DNA of 7,211 nt, from positions 1 to 7,211 of the forward strand of contig CALJAQ010000056.1 of the NCBI GenBank assembly GCA_938029515.1, given 5' to 3'. The position numbers were made by a program, and so were the translations under genes. Origin of the DNA: an uncultured Nitrososphaerales archaeon (GTDB lineage: Archaea > Thermoproteota > Nitrososphaeria > Nitrososphaerales > JAAOZN01). The first letter of the stretch is position 1. Every line of letters starts with the position of its first letter. The notes under the pieces were generated by a model, which was not told the DNA's origin, did not search any database, and saw only the letters and a program-made list of their open reading frames with translations. Below, one piece after another: positions 1-6,201 of the stretch.

Positions 1-10
1 TCTTCAATAT

Positions 11-1162
11 ATGCGCAAGAAACTTGTTATGATACCTGGTCCAACGAACGTGCCTGAGAGAGTTATGCTCGCCATGGTTAAGCCGATAATAAACCACCGA
101 AGCCCAGCCTTCACACAGCTCTACAAGGGCATAATTGAAAAATGCCAGAAGGTCTTTCTGACGAAAAGCGATATAATAGTGTTCACAGCATCGGGTTCAG
201 GTGGTGTGGAAGCTGCTGTAACAAACATAGTGAGACCTGGCGATAAAGTGCTTGTCACTGTATTCGGGGAGTTCGGTCAGAGGGCGGCTGAGCAGATCGA
301 AGCTGCTGGAGGTAAGGCTATTGTAGCAGACGCACCCCTTGGCGACGCGCCTAGAATAGAGAAGATTCGCTCTTTAGCAGAGGCTAATAAGGATATTAAA
401 GCGGTCTTTGTAGTATATAACGAGACTTCAACCGGGGTAACATTCAGGTGGCTTAAAGAGCTCGGAAAGCTCGCTTCAGATCTGGGAGCATTCTATATTG
501 TTGATGCGATCTCCATACTCGGTGGTGATGAGCTTCCAGTCGATGAACTTGGGGTCGATATTTGCATAGCTGGGAGCCAAAAATGCCTAGCAGCTCCACC
601 TGGTGTGGTTATAGTATCGGTAAGCGACAAGGTCAAGAAGTATCTTGAAGTCAATCCTCCTCCTCCAAGGCACTACTTTAACATGCCTAGATACTTTAAA
701 TTCGCAGAAAGAGGAGAGACCCCATTTACACCAGCTCTACCCCTCTTCTATGCCTTAGATGAAGCGTTGACTATGCTCTTGGAGGAGGGGTTGGATAACC
801 GCATAAGGAGGCATAAGATCTGTGCAGAAGCATTCTACAGATCGATGTCAGCAATAAACCTCAAATCTGCAGCAAAAGACGATGTAAGGTCTAATGTTGT
901 ATTAGCCTTCAACTACCCTACAGGCATAGAGGATGCAAAGTTCAGGAAGCTGTTAGACGACAAGTTTGATGTGCTAGTAGCAGGAGGCTTCGGAGAATTC
1001 AGGGGTAAAGTCTTCAGAATAGGCTGTATGGGTGAAGTAAACACACCCCACGTCCTTACGACTGTAACAGCGGTCTCAGCGGCGCTGAACCAACTAGGCT
1101 ACCAGAACAGCACCGCAGCCGCTTTAGACGAGGCGCTCAAAGTCCTATCGCAGCTGAAGTAA
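11..1162 (+). CDS. Class-V aminotransferase (alanine-glyoxylate / serine-pyruvate type)
   Basis: This 383-residue protein is a PLP-dependent fold-type I transaminase of the alanine-glyoxylate, serine-pyruvate and serine-glyoxylate group, predicted to be cytosolic. It opens with the family's GPTNVPERV motif (10-18) and a nearby NHR (28-30). A Gly-rich phosphate-binding turn SGSGG lies at 61-65, NETSTG at 137-142, and the cofactor-ring Asp at 165 in VDAISILGG. The Schiff-base lysine is Lys191 in GSQKCLAAPPG, and a C-terminal FRIGCMGE (335-342) supplies the likely carboxylate-binding Arg336. The length is normal for the family and no key residue is missing. Exact substrates cannot be read from the sequence; in archaea relatives may serve glycine/serine, alanine/glyoxylate or phosphoserine metabolism. 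The start is the first ATG in the window. Only ten bases precede it, so a longer N-terminus or the promoter cannot be judged, but the GPT motif near residue 10 fits a complete protein. The next gene starts 90 bases downstream on the same strand. Confidence 0.93.
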   Translation: MRKKLVMIPGPTNVPERVMLAMVKPIINHRSPAFTQLYKGIIEKCQKVFLTKSDIIVFTASGSGGVEAAVTNIVRPGDKVLVTVFGEFGQRAAEQIEAAGGKAIVADAPLGDAPRIEKIRSLAEANKDIKAVFVVYNETSTGVTFRWLKELGKLASDLGAFYIVDAISILGGDELPVDELGVDICIAGSQKCLAAPPGVVIVSVSDKVKKYLEVNPPPPRHYFNMPRYFKFAERGETPFTPALPLFYALDEALTMLLEEGLDNRIRRHKICAEAFYRSMSAINLKSAAKDDVRSNVVLAFNYPTGIEDAKFRKLLDDKFDVLVAGGFGEFRGKVFRIGCMGEVNTPHVLTTVTAVSAALNQLGYQNSTAAALDEALKVLSQLK

Positions 1163-1211
1163 GCGCCAACCTGACAGCATCGCTCCCCGTACACAACACC
1201 TTTAGCGACAA

Positions 1212-1219
1212 GTATTTTA
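1212..1219 (+). promoter_or_regulatory. Candidate TATA box for the FKBP gene
   Basis: GTATTTTA lies in the 90-base gap after the aminotransferase. With the usual archaeal spacing of about 26 bases from box centre to start site, transcription would begin near 1241, leaving a leader of about a dozen bases before the TTG at 1253. The purine-rich GGAGG at 1231-1235 would then lie upstream of the transcript and not act as a Shine-Dalgarno sequence. The box is only a moderate match to the consensus. Confidence 0.4.
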
Positions 1220-1252
1220 GCAGATTCCCTGGAGGCATGTCTGTGCTTCGAC

Positions 1253-2014
1253 TTGCCGCTCGAAACAGGAACCCTAGTGCTGGTTAACTTAACTGGGAGA
1301 GTAAAGGATACAAACGAACCCCTAGAAACAACGCTAGAGGAGGATGCGAAGACTCTAGGCATATACGACCCCTCCAGAAGGTATGAGCCGCGTCTAATAT
1401 CAGTAGGAGAAGGCTGGGTTATACAGGGATTAGACGAAGCGCTTAAACAGGCATCAGTAGGTGAGAAGATCAGCATCGACATCCCGCCTGAAAAGGCTTT
1501 CGGGCAAAGGGATGCTGCTAAGATCAAGCTCATCCCGCTAAGAAGGTTCGGAGAAAAGGCCCGTGAAATAACAGTTGGCGATGAAGTAGAAGTTGAAGGG
1601 AGAGTTGGAGTAGTTAGGTTTGTAGGCTCTGGTAGAGTGCAAGTAGACTTTAACCACCGCCTAGCCGGAAAAGTGCTTAACTACAGCATCGAAGTAGTAA
1701 AGAAGCTCGAAGAAGCCTCAGAAAAAATACTTTATCTCATCAGGCGCTGGATCAACGTGGATGAAAAAAAGATCTCGGCCACCATCGAAGATAACGTAGT
1801 AAAAATAAAGCTGCCTGAAGAAACCTACCTACTTGAAGGATTGCAGATAAGCAAAAGAGGCATTTCAAAGGACATCTTCAAGTATGTAGCTGGGGTAGAG
1901 AAGGTTATCTTCATAGAAGAATACCAAGCTGGGAAAAAGAAGGAAGAGAAGCCGCAACAGGAGCCCCAGATAGAGCGTGAGAAGACCGAACCCCAACAGG
2001 AGAAAGGAGGCTAG
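1253..2014 (+). CDS. FKBP-type (SlyD-like) peptidyl-prolyl cis-trans isomerase with C-terminal extension
   Basis: This 253-residue protein is an archaeal long FKBP, a predicted cytosolic folding helper that isomerises Xaa-Pro bonds and chaperones nascent chains. The FKBP core is split: residues 1-83 hold VSVGEGWVIQGLDEAL (about 50-64) and VGEKISIDIPPEKAFG (69-84). An insert-in-flap chaperone domain follows (about 85-137), ending in the SlyD-like VDFNHRLAGK (131-140), and the last core strand is VLNYSIEVVKKLE. A roughly 75-residue C-terminal domain (about 153-225) and a charged Lys/Glu/Gln tail come next; this layout recalls thaumarchaeal FKBPs. There is no signal peptide or membrane segment. 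Several core positions are unusual: VNLTG where VxYTG is expected, and PLETT where VFDTT is expected, so catalysis may be weak. The start is TTG, because the protein then begins MPLETGTLV as relatives do and no ATG or GTG is in frame just upstream; the ATG at 1237 is out of frame. The stop overlaps the stop of the convergent egsA gene. Confidence 0.9.
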   Translation: MPLETGTLVLVNLTGRVKDTNEPLETTLEEDAKTLGIYDPSRRYEPRLISVGEGWVIQGLDEALKQASVGEKISIDIPPEKAFGQRDAAKIKLIPLRRFGEKAREITVGDEVEVEGRVGVVRFVGSGRVQVDFNHRLAGKVLNYSIEVVKKLEEASEKILYLIRRWINVDEKKISATIEDNVVKIKLPEETYLLEGLQISKRGISKDIFKYVAGVEKVIFIEEYQAGKKKEEKPQQEPQIEREKTEPQQEKGG

Positions 2015-3042
2015 ATCACTTCAACATCCTTAGCAAGTGCTTTTGCATCCTCAAAACTCAAACGCAACTTATGTAGAATAGTATACCTCTCAGGCCTGAG
2101 AGCAGGGGCTAAAACAAGAGCCTCTGCAACCCGATCTGCATCAAGCCCAAGATCCAAAGCACTTACAGGTGCATTAACGTCTCGAAGCGCACACCTCAAC
2201 CGCTCCCAATCCAAATTATAAAGTTTAGCCATCATAAGAGCGCCTAAACCACATTTTTCACCGTGAAGACCTATATTAGGCGCAATTATGTCTAACGCAT
2301 GGCTGAATAGGTGTTCTGAGCCGCTACATGGTCTACTGCTTCCAGCTATGCCAGCGGCTACACCCGCGCTGATCAAAGCTTCGACTAAGTCTCTAACATA
2401 CTCTTTGCCGCCGCCTCCAATACCTTTAGCTTCAGATAACACAATCTCTGCGCTCATCAACGCTAAATTTGCAGCGTATTTACCGTAATACTCATGCTTT
2501 TCATCCCTAGCCAACATCCAATCTCTAACTGCAGTTATCTTAGAGACGAGATCACCGCAGCCTGATGCGAGAAGTCTCCGTGGTGCTTGCGCTATTAAAT
2601 CCACATCAGCTAAAACACCAATCGGCGGCTTTGTGTTGTATGAATATGGTCTATTTCCACCTTTTATTGATGCGAATGGGCTTGCTATCCCATCGTGAGA
2701 GGCGCTTGTAGGCATGCTTACAAACATCGCTCCGCAGTTGTATGAAGCAAGCTTCGCTACATCTACAGATCTCCCTCCGCCCAAGCCCACGATCAAATCC
2801 GCCTTGAATTCTCTCGCCACCTTCTCTGCTAACTCAACTTCTTTACTGGTCGAATAATTAACTTGCAGACAACTGTAAGTAAACCCCCAACCCCTGAGAG
2901 CGTCTTCAACGACCTTACTAACCTTCGCCCACACAACCGGCCCACTCACTATAAGCACGCGTTCAGGTGAAAACTTGGAGAGAAACCTACCAGCTTCCTT
3001 AAGCACACCATACCCAATCTGAATTATACGGGGAAGCTCCAT
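2011..3042 (-). CDS. egsA: sn-glycerol-1-phosphate dehydrogenase (NAD(P)-dependent)
   Basis: The enzyme reduces dihydroxyacetone phosphate to sn-glycerol 1-phosphate, the step that sets the stereochemistry of archaeal membrane lipids. It is a cytosolic member of the iron/zinc-dependent dehydrogenase (glycerol dehydrogenase-like) superfamily. Counting from the chosen ATG (343 residues), the nucleotide-binding GLGGGRSVD is at 86-94 and PTSASHDGIASP at 111-122. Candidate metal ligands are Asp164 in GCGDL, His244 in SRPCSGSEHLFSHAL and His260 in LHGE. All family motifs are intact. The reading frame opens further upstream, with a GTG at 3078 adding 12 residues (MFAWWFGLDSHV). ATG 3042 is preferred because homologous proteins typically begin MELPR, and because the only good TATA box (3083-3090) would place transcription start near 3060, downstream of that GTG. 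No Shine-Dalgarno sequence is evident. The 3' end overlaps the FKBP gene by four bases; the 5' end faces aIF6 divergently. Confidence 0.95.
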   Translation of the reverse strand: MELPRIIQIGYGVLKEAGRFLSKFSPERVLIVSGPVVWAKVSKVVEDALRGWGFTYSCLQVNYSTSKEVELAEKVAREFKADLIVGLGGGRSVDVAKLASYNCGAMFVSMPTSASHDGIASPFASIKGGNRPYSYNTKPPIGVLADVDLIAQAPRRLLASGCGDLVSKITAVRDWMLARDEKHEYYGKYAANLALMSAEIVLSEAKGIGGGGKEYVRDLVEALISAGVAAGIAGSSRPCSGSEHLFSHALDIIAPNIGLHGEKCGLGALMMAKLYNLDWERLRCALRDVNAPVSALDLGLDADRVAEALVLAPALRPERYTILHKLRLSFEDAKALAKDVEVI

Positions 3043-3082
3043 CACATGCGAATCCAAACCAAACCACCAAGCAAACACGAGC

Positions 3083-3090
3083 TATTTTAA
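3083..3090 (-). promoter_or_regulatory. Candidate TATA box for egsA
   Basis: Read on the minus strand the box is TTAAAATA. Start-site spacing of about 26 bases from its centre predicts transcription from near 3060, giving a leader of about 18 bases to the ATG at 3042. The location argues against the longer GTG start at 3078, which would lie only a few bases from the box. Confidence 0.5.
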
Positions 3091-3103
3091 CCATCCTCTA
3101 CAC

Positions 3104-3116
3104 CTTAAGACTTAAG
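3104..3116. repeat. CTTAAG-A-CTTAAG palindrome between divergent promoters
   Basis: Two perfect CTTAAG copies separated by one base form a 13-base dyad. It lies between the egsA TATA box (3083-3090) and the aIF6 TATA box (3126-3131), where a regulator could affect both promoters. The sites are AT-rich and short, so chance or an overlapping promoter element is possible. No regulator is visible in the window. Confidence 0.35.
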
Positions 3117-3125
3117 TTCACCCAC

Positions 3126-3131
3126 TTTAAA
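3126..3131 (+). promoter_or_regulatory. Candidate TATA box for aIF6
   Basis: TTTAAA lies 45 bases before the aIF6 ATG. Transcription would begin near 3154, giving a leader of about 22 bases. That leader contains GAGG at 3161-3164, eleven bases from the ATG, a weak Shine-Dalgarno candidate. Confidence 0.42.
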
Positions 3132-3175
3132 CTCGTCAGAGGTAGAAGACTTGACATCAAGAGGCTGCTGACTAT

Positions 3176-3841
3176 ATGGCTATATACATACTTGACGTCT
3201 ATAGATCACCAAATATAGGGGTCTTCCTCAAAACAAACAACAAATTTATTCTAGTGCCGAAAGGCTTAGCTCAAACCAAATGCTCTAAGCTCTCCATCCT
3301 ACTGGACGTCACACCAATCAGGATATCAGTAGCAGGTTCACGCCTCTTAGGCCCTCTGGTAGCTCTAAACGACAACGGTATACTTGTATCAAGGCTAGCT
3401 GAAGACGACGAAATCAGAACATTACTCAGAGAGACTGGTCTACGAGTAGCTAGACTGCCGAGCAAATATACAAGCGTAGGCAACCTCCTAGCAGCCAACA
3501 ACAAAGGCGCAGTAGCCTCCCCAATCCTACACCCAGAAGCCCTTAAAACAGTAAAGGAGACATTAGACGTTTCAGTAGAAACATTATCTATAGCTGGCTA
3601 CACGCAAGTAGGATCTGTGCTCACAGCGACAGATAAAGGTGCGGCCGTCCACCCTCAAGCATCACAAAAAGAGGTGAAGCGGCTTTCTGAGGTTCTCTCA
3701 GTAGACGTTGAACCAGCGACCATAAACGGCGGCGTACCCTTCGTCACATCAGGACTACTGGTTAACCAAAACAATGCGGTGGTAGGCTCTCTAACAACAG
3801 GACCTGAGCTTATGATTCTTAGCAGAGTATTCAAGGTTTAA
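3176..3841 (+). CDS. eif6: Translation initiation factor 6 (aIF6), ribosome anti-association factor
   Basis: aIF6 binds the large ribosomal subunit and prevents premature joining of the small subunit; its eukaryotic counterpart also acts in 60S maturation. The 221-residue length is typical. The pentein fold appears as repeated near-identical segments: PLVALNDNGILVS (60-72), VGNLLAANNKGAVASP (101-116), VGSVLTATDKGAAVHP (145-160) and VTSGLLVNQNNAVVGSLTTGPEL (190-212). The N-terminal YRSPNIGVF is also characteristic. The ATG at 3176 is chosen because the protein then begins in the first strand (MAIYILDVYRSPNIG) as in homologues. Its neighbours, prefoldin alpha and ftsY, are the usual archaeal partners, but the ribosomal protein genes commonly found alongside (L39e and L31e upstream, LX/L18a downstream) are absent here. 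The divergent egsA gene lies upstream instead. The stop codon lies inside a TTTAAA that may serve the next gene. Confidence 0.96.
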   Translation: MAIYILDVYRSPNIGVFLKTNNKFILVPKGLAQTKCSKLSILLDVTPIRISVAGSRLLGPLVALNDNGILVSRLAEDDEIRTLLRETGLRVARLPSKYTSVGNLLAANNKGAVASPILHPEALKTVKETLDVSVETLSIAGYTQVGSVLTATDKGAAVHPQASQKEVKRLSEVLSVDVEPATINGGVPFVTSGLLVNQNNAVVGSLTTGPELMILSRVFKV

Positions 3842-3842
3842 A
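3837..3842 (+). promoter_or_regulatory. Candidate TATA box for pfdA-ftsY, overlapping the aIF6 stop codon
   Basis: TTTAAA includes the TAA stop of aIF6 (3839-3841). Its centre is about 26 bases before position 3866, so transcription could start almost at the TTG start codon at 3871, giving a leaderless or nearly leaderless message. Read-through from aIF6 is equally possible because the gap is only 29 bases. Confidence 0.35.
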
Positions 3843-3870
3843 TGCTGGTTAAAAGCCCCTAATTACGGAG

Positions 3871-4290
3871 TTGAGCGCAGAAGAAAAGATTCAGAGAATG
3901 ATCTTAGAGCTAAGAGCCCTTGAAGCATACTACAACGAACTCGCTGCCAGAGAAACGTTAGTAGCAAGAGCCATCTTAGATAACAGAGATACGGTAAACG
4001 CTCTTAAATCTATACCAGAAGAATCAGAGTCAGAAATACTATTACCTTTAGGCGCCGGAGTTTTTATGAGGGTTAAATCACCCAAGGTAGATACGCTACT
4101 GCTCAACCTCGGCGCAGGCATAGTGATAGAGAAGAATAAAGAGTATGTGCTAAACTACCTAAACACACGCATAAGTGAACTCGAAGCCGCACTTTCAAAT
4201 ATAATTGCGCAAAAGACCGAGCTCGGGAACAAGATAAACGCGCAACGAGCTGAAGTAAATAACCTCGCAGCGGATCTTCAAAAGGGTTAA
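3871..4290 (+). CDS. pfdA: Prefoldin alpha subunit
   Basis: The alpha subunit forms the two-copy core of the hexameric, jellyfish-shaped chaperone that captures unfolded proteins and passes them to the thermosome. The 139-residue protein has the class layout: an N-terminal coiled-coil helix (about 2-48), two beta hairpins containing LPLGAGVFMRVKSP (58-71) and LLNLGAGIVIEKN (77-89), and a C-terminal coiled coil (about 90-136) rich in Glu, Lys, Gln and Leu. There are no Cys or membrane segments. The start is TTG: the same frame has a stop at 3850-3852, and no ATG or GTG lies between. GGAG directly abuts the TTG, too close for normal Shine-Dalgarno pairing, so leaderless initiation is plausible. 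ftsY begins six bases after its stop, so the two are almost certainly cotranscribed. Confidence 0.92.
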   Translation: MSAEEKIQRMILELRALEAYYNELAARETLVARAILDNRDTVNALKSIPEESESEILLPLGAGVFMRVKSPKVDTLLLNLGAGIVIEKNKEYVLNYLNTRISELEAALSNIIAQKTELGNKINAQRAEVNNLAADLQKG

Positions 4291-4296
4291 GCTGAG

Positions 4297-5208
4297 ATGT
4301 TTGAAAAGCTAAAAAAGGCTCTCTCCTCATTAACCGCCTTAGCGACGCAAAAGACCCTATCTGAAGCAGAGGTTGAAAAGGTGCTTTGGGACTTTGAAAT
4401 GGCCCTTCTTGAAAGCGACGTAGCAGAAGAAGTTGTCAAAGCACTCACCTCAAAGATCAAACAAGAAGTCACAGGGCTAAAGCTCAGTAGAAGCACCCTA
4501 ACACGCGAATACCTTAAACAGCGGCTCTCATCGATCATAAAAGAAGAGTTCTTTAAAGCTCAACCGATAGACTTACTACGCCTCATAGAAGCTAAAAAAA
4601 CCAAGGGTGAACCATATGTTGCAGTATTCTTAGGCATAAACGGAACAGGCAAAACTACAACAATAGCCAAGTTCGCCCATCATCTAAAGCAGAGGGGGTT
4701 CAGCGTCATATTAGCTTGCGCAGACACGCATAGGGCTGGCGCTATAGAGCAGCTGACAACACACGCAGAAAGGCTTGGTCTAAAGGTTATCGCTCAAAGA
4801 TATGGTGCAGACCCTGCGGCAGTAGCTAGAGACGCAGTAGTATACGCTCAGAAGCATAAGCTTGATGTAGTTCTAGTGGATACAGCTGGAAGGATGCAGA
4901 CAAGCAGAAACTTAATGGATGAGATGGAGAAGATAGTCAGAGTCGTTAAACCCGATCTAAAGATATTCGTAGGCGACGCTCTGGCTGGGAATGATGCCGT
5001 GTCACAAGCCAAAGAGTTTCAGAGGTTTACAGGCTTTGACGCAGCCGTGCTCACCAAAGTGGATGCGGATGTGAAGGGTGGCGCAGCGCTTTCAATAGTC
5101 TACGTGACAAGCAAACCCATACTCTACTTAGGTGTAGGGCAGAACTATGAGAGCCTCAAACCCTTCAACTCAGATGAATTTGTAAACTCCTTGCTAGATA
5201 TGCAGTAG
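4297..5208 (+). CDS. ftsY: Signal recognition particle receptor GTPase FtsY
   Basis: FtsY is the membrane-associated partner of SRP54. The two GTPases form a heterodimer that hands ribosome-nascent chain complexes to the Sec channel. The 303-residue protein has an N-terminal four-helix N domain (about 1-90) and a GTPase G domain. G1 is GINGTGKTTT (113-122), the FtsY form as distinct from the Gln-containing loop of SRP54; the insertion-box region carries DTHRAGA (143-149), G3 is DTAGR (195-199), G4 is TKVD (253-256), and a closing GVGQNYESLKPF is at 279-290. The C-terminal Met-rich M domain of SRP54 is absent, confirming the receptor. It lacks the long acidic A domain of some bacterial FtsY proteins; membrane contact is probably through the basic, amphipathic N-terminus MFEKLKKAL. 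The ATG is six bases after pfdA, so translation of the two is probably coupled. Confidence 0.97.
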   Translation: MFEKLKKALSSLTALATQKTLSEAEVEKVLWDFEMALLESDVAEEVVKALTSKIKQEVTGLKLSRSTLTREYLKQRLSSIIKEEFFKAQPIDLLRLIEAKKTKGEPYVAVFLGINGTGKTTTIAKFAHHLKQRGFSVILACADTHRAGAIEQLTTHAERLGLKVIAQRYGADPAAVARDAVVYAQKHKLDVVLVDTAGRMQTSRNLMDEMEKIVRVVKPDLKIFVGDALAGNDAVSQAKEFQRFTGFDAAVLTKVDADVKGGAALSIVYVTSKPILYLGVGQNYESLKPFNSDEFVNSLLDMQ

Positions 5209-5224
5209 CAAATTTGGAAACACA

Positions 5225-5230
5225 ATTATA
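5225..5230 (+). promoter_or_regulatory. Candidate TATA box for argF
   Basis: ATTATA lies in the 54-base gap between ftsY and argF. Transcription would begin near 5254, leaving a leader of about nine bases before the ATG at 5263. That leader contains AGAGG (5256-5260), only two bases from the ATG. argF could also be read from the upstream operon. Confidence 0.42.
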
Positions 5231-5262
5231 CAGCTAAAATCAGATCTAATTGCGAAGAGGCA

Positions 5263-6189
5263 ATGCCGCTAAAAGGTAGAGACATACTTTCATTAAAGGA
5301 GCTAACTGCTGAAGAGGTGTTCACAATACTCGACACAGCAGAGCGATTCAAAAATGAGCGGCGTCGAAGCATCTTAAACAAACCACTAACAGACAAAACA
5401 GTAGCACTAATATTTGAAAAACCATCTACCAGAACAAGAATCAGCTTCGAAGTAGCAATAAAAGAGCTAGGTGGAAACAGTATTACACTCCATTCAAGCG
5501 AGATGCAGCTCTCAAGAGGAGAATCGGTAGAAGATACTGCAAGAGTGTTATCACGCTACGTAGATGCAGCAGTGCTCCGCGTAGCATCTCACAAAGACTT
5601 GGTGAGGTTTGCAGATGCCGCAAGCATCCCAGTTATCAACGGTCTATCTGACCTGTACCACCCTTGCCAAATCCTGGCAGACCTTCAGACAATAAGGGAA
5701 AGAAAAGGTAGTCTCACAAACTTGAAGATAGCATGGGTAGGAGATGGAGACAATAACGTAGCCAACACACTTATAGTAGCCTGCGCAAAACTTGCCCTTA
5801 AACTAACATTAGCTTGCCCAAAACCATATCAACCCAAAAAAGAAATATTAAAAGAAGTGGCTGCAGCGAACATCGTTGTGACTGAAAACCCTATAGAAGC
5901 GGTTTCAGACGCTGACGTCGTAATGACAGACACATTCATCTCTATGGGAAAAGAATCTGAAAGAAATCAGAGACTACGCGTCTTCCTACCTAAATACCAA
6001 GTAAACGAACGTTTAATGGCCCAAGCCAAGCGTGACGCAATCTTCATGCACTGCTTACCAGCACACAGAGGGGAGGAGGTCACAGATAGTGTAATAGACG
6101 GAAGATGGTCAGTAGTCTGGGAAGAAGCAGAAAACAGACTACACACGCAGAAAGCAATACTATACCACCTTCTTACAAACGGAAAATAA
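5263..6189 (+). CDS. argF: Ornithine carbamoyltransferase
   Basis: The cytosolic enzyme transfers the carbamoyl group from carbamoyl phosphate to ornithine, making citrulline for arginine synthesis. The 308-residue length is normal. The carbamoyl-phosphate site is STRTR (55-59), followed by HPCQ (133-136) and the hinge-region GDGDNNVANTL (160-170). The ornithine-binding motifs DTFISMG (223-229) and HCLPAHRGEEV (263-273) distinguish it from aspartate carbamoyltransferase and from most other transcarbamylases; Cys264 is the conserved ornithine-site residue. No residue appears missing. The ATG is chosen because MPLKGRDILSLKELTAEE matches the usual OTCase N-terminus. No other arginine gene is in the window, so the gene stands apart from a pathway operon. 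The rRNA promoter begins immediately after its stop codon. Confidence 0.97.
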   Translation: MPLKGRDILSLKELTAEEVFTILDTAERFKNERRRSILNKPLTDKTVALIFEKPSTRTRISFEVAIKELGGNSITLHSSEMQLSRGESVEDTARVLSRYVDAAVLRVASHKDLVRFADAASIPVINGLSDLYHPCQILADLQTIRERKGSLTNLKIAWVGDGDNNVANTLIVACAKLALKLTLACPKPYQPKKEILKEVAAANIVVTENPIEAVSDADVVMTDTFISMGKESERNQRLRVFLPKYQVNERLMAQAKRDAIFMHCLPAHRGEEVTDSVIDGRWSVVWEEAENRLHTQKAILYHLLTNGK

Positions 6190-6193
6190 ACAC

Positions 6194-6199
6194 TTATAT
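6194..6199 (+). promoter_or_regulatory. Candidate rRNA operon promoter (TATA box)
   Basis: TTATAT is preceded by an A-rich stretch (about 6182-6192) that could act as the TFB recognition element. The usual spacing puts the start site near 6222, right at the base of the large leader hairpin that begins at 6220. The box starts only five bases after the argF stop codon, so the A-rich element overlaps the end of argF. A second AT-rich stretch (ACTAAATAT, 6215-6223) could be an alternative box. Confidence 0.5.
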
Positions 6200-6201
6200 C
6201 C

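Noticed and set aside
1237..1287. ATG at 1237 after GGAGG as a start for the FKBP gene or a small upstream peptide
   Set aside because: It is out of frame with FKBP, only one base separates GGAGG from the ATG, and the 16-codon frame has no recognisable product.
1099..1533. A 144-codon minus-strand open frame across the aminotransferase end and FKBP start
   Set aside because: It is antisense to two well-supported genes and its product is low-complexity Ser/Arg/Val-rich with no recognisable motif.
2288..2488. A 66-codon plus-strand open frame inside egsA
   Set aside because: It lies antisense to highly conserved egsA motifs and has no feature of its own.
4103..4538. Minus-strand open frames over prefoldin and the start of ftsY (4103-4330 and 4287-4538)
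   Set aside because: They are antisense shadows of recognised genes, with Ser/Leu/Arg-rich composition and no homology that I can see.
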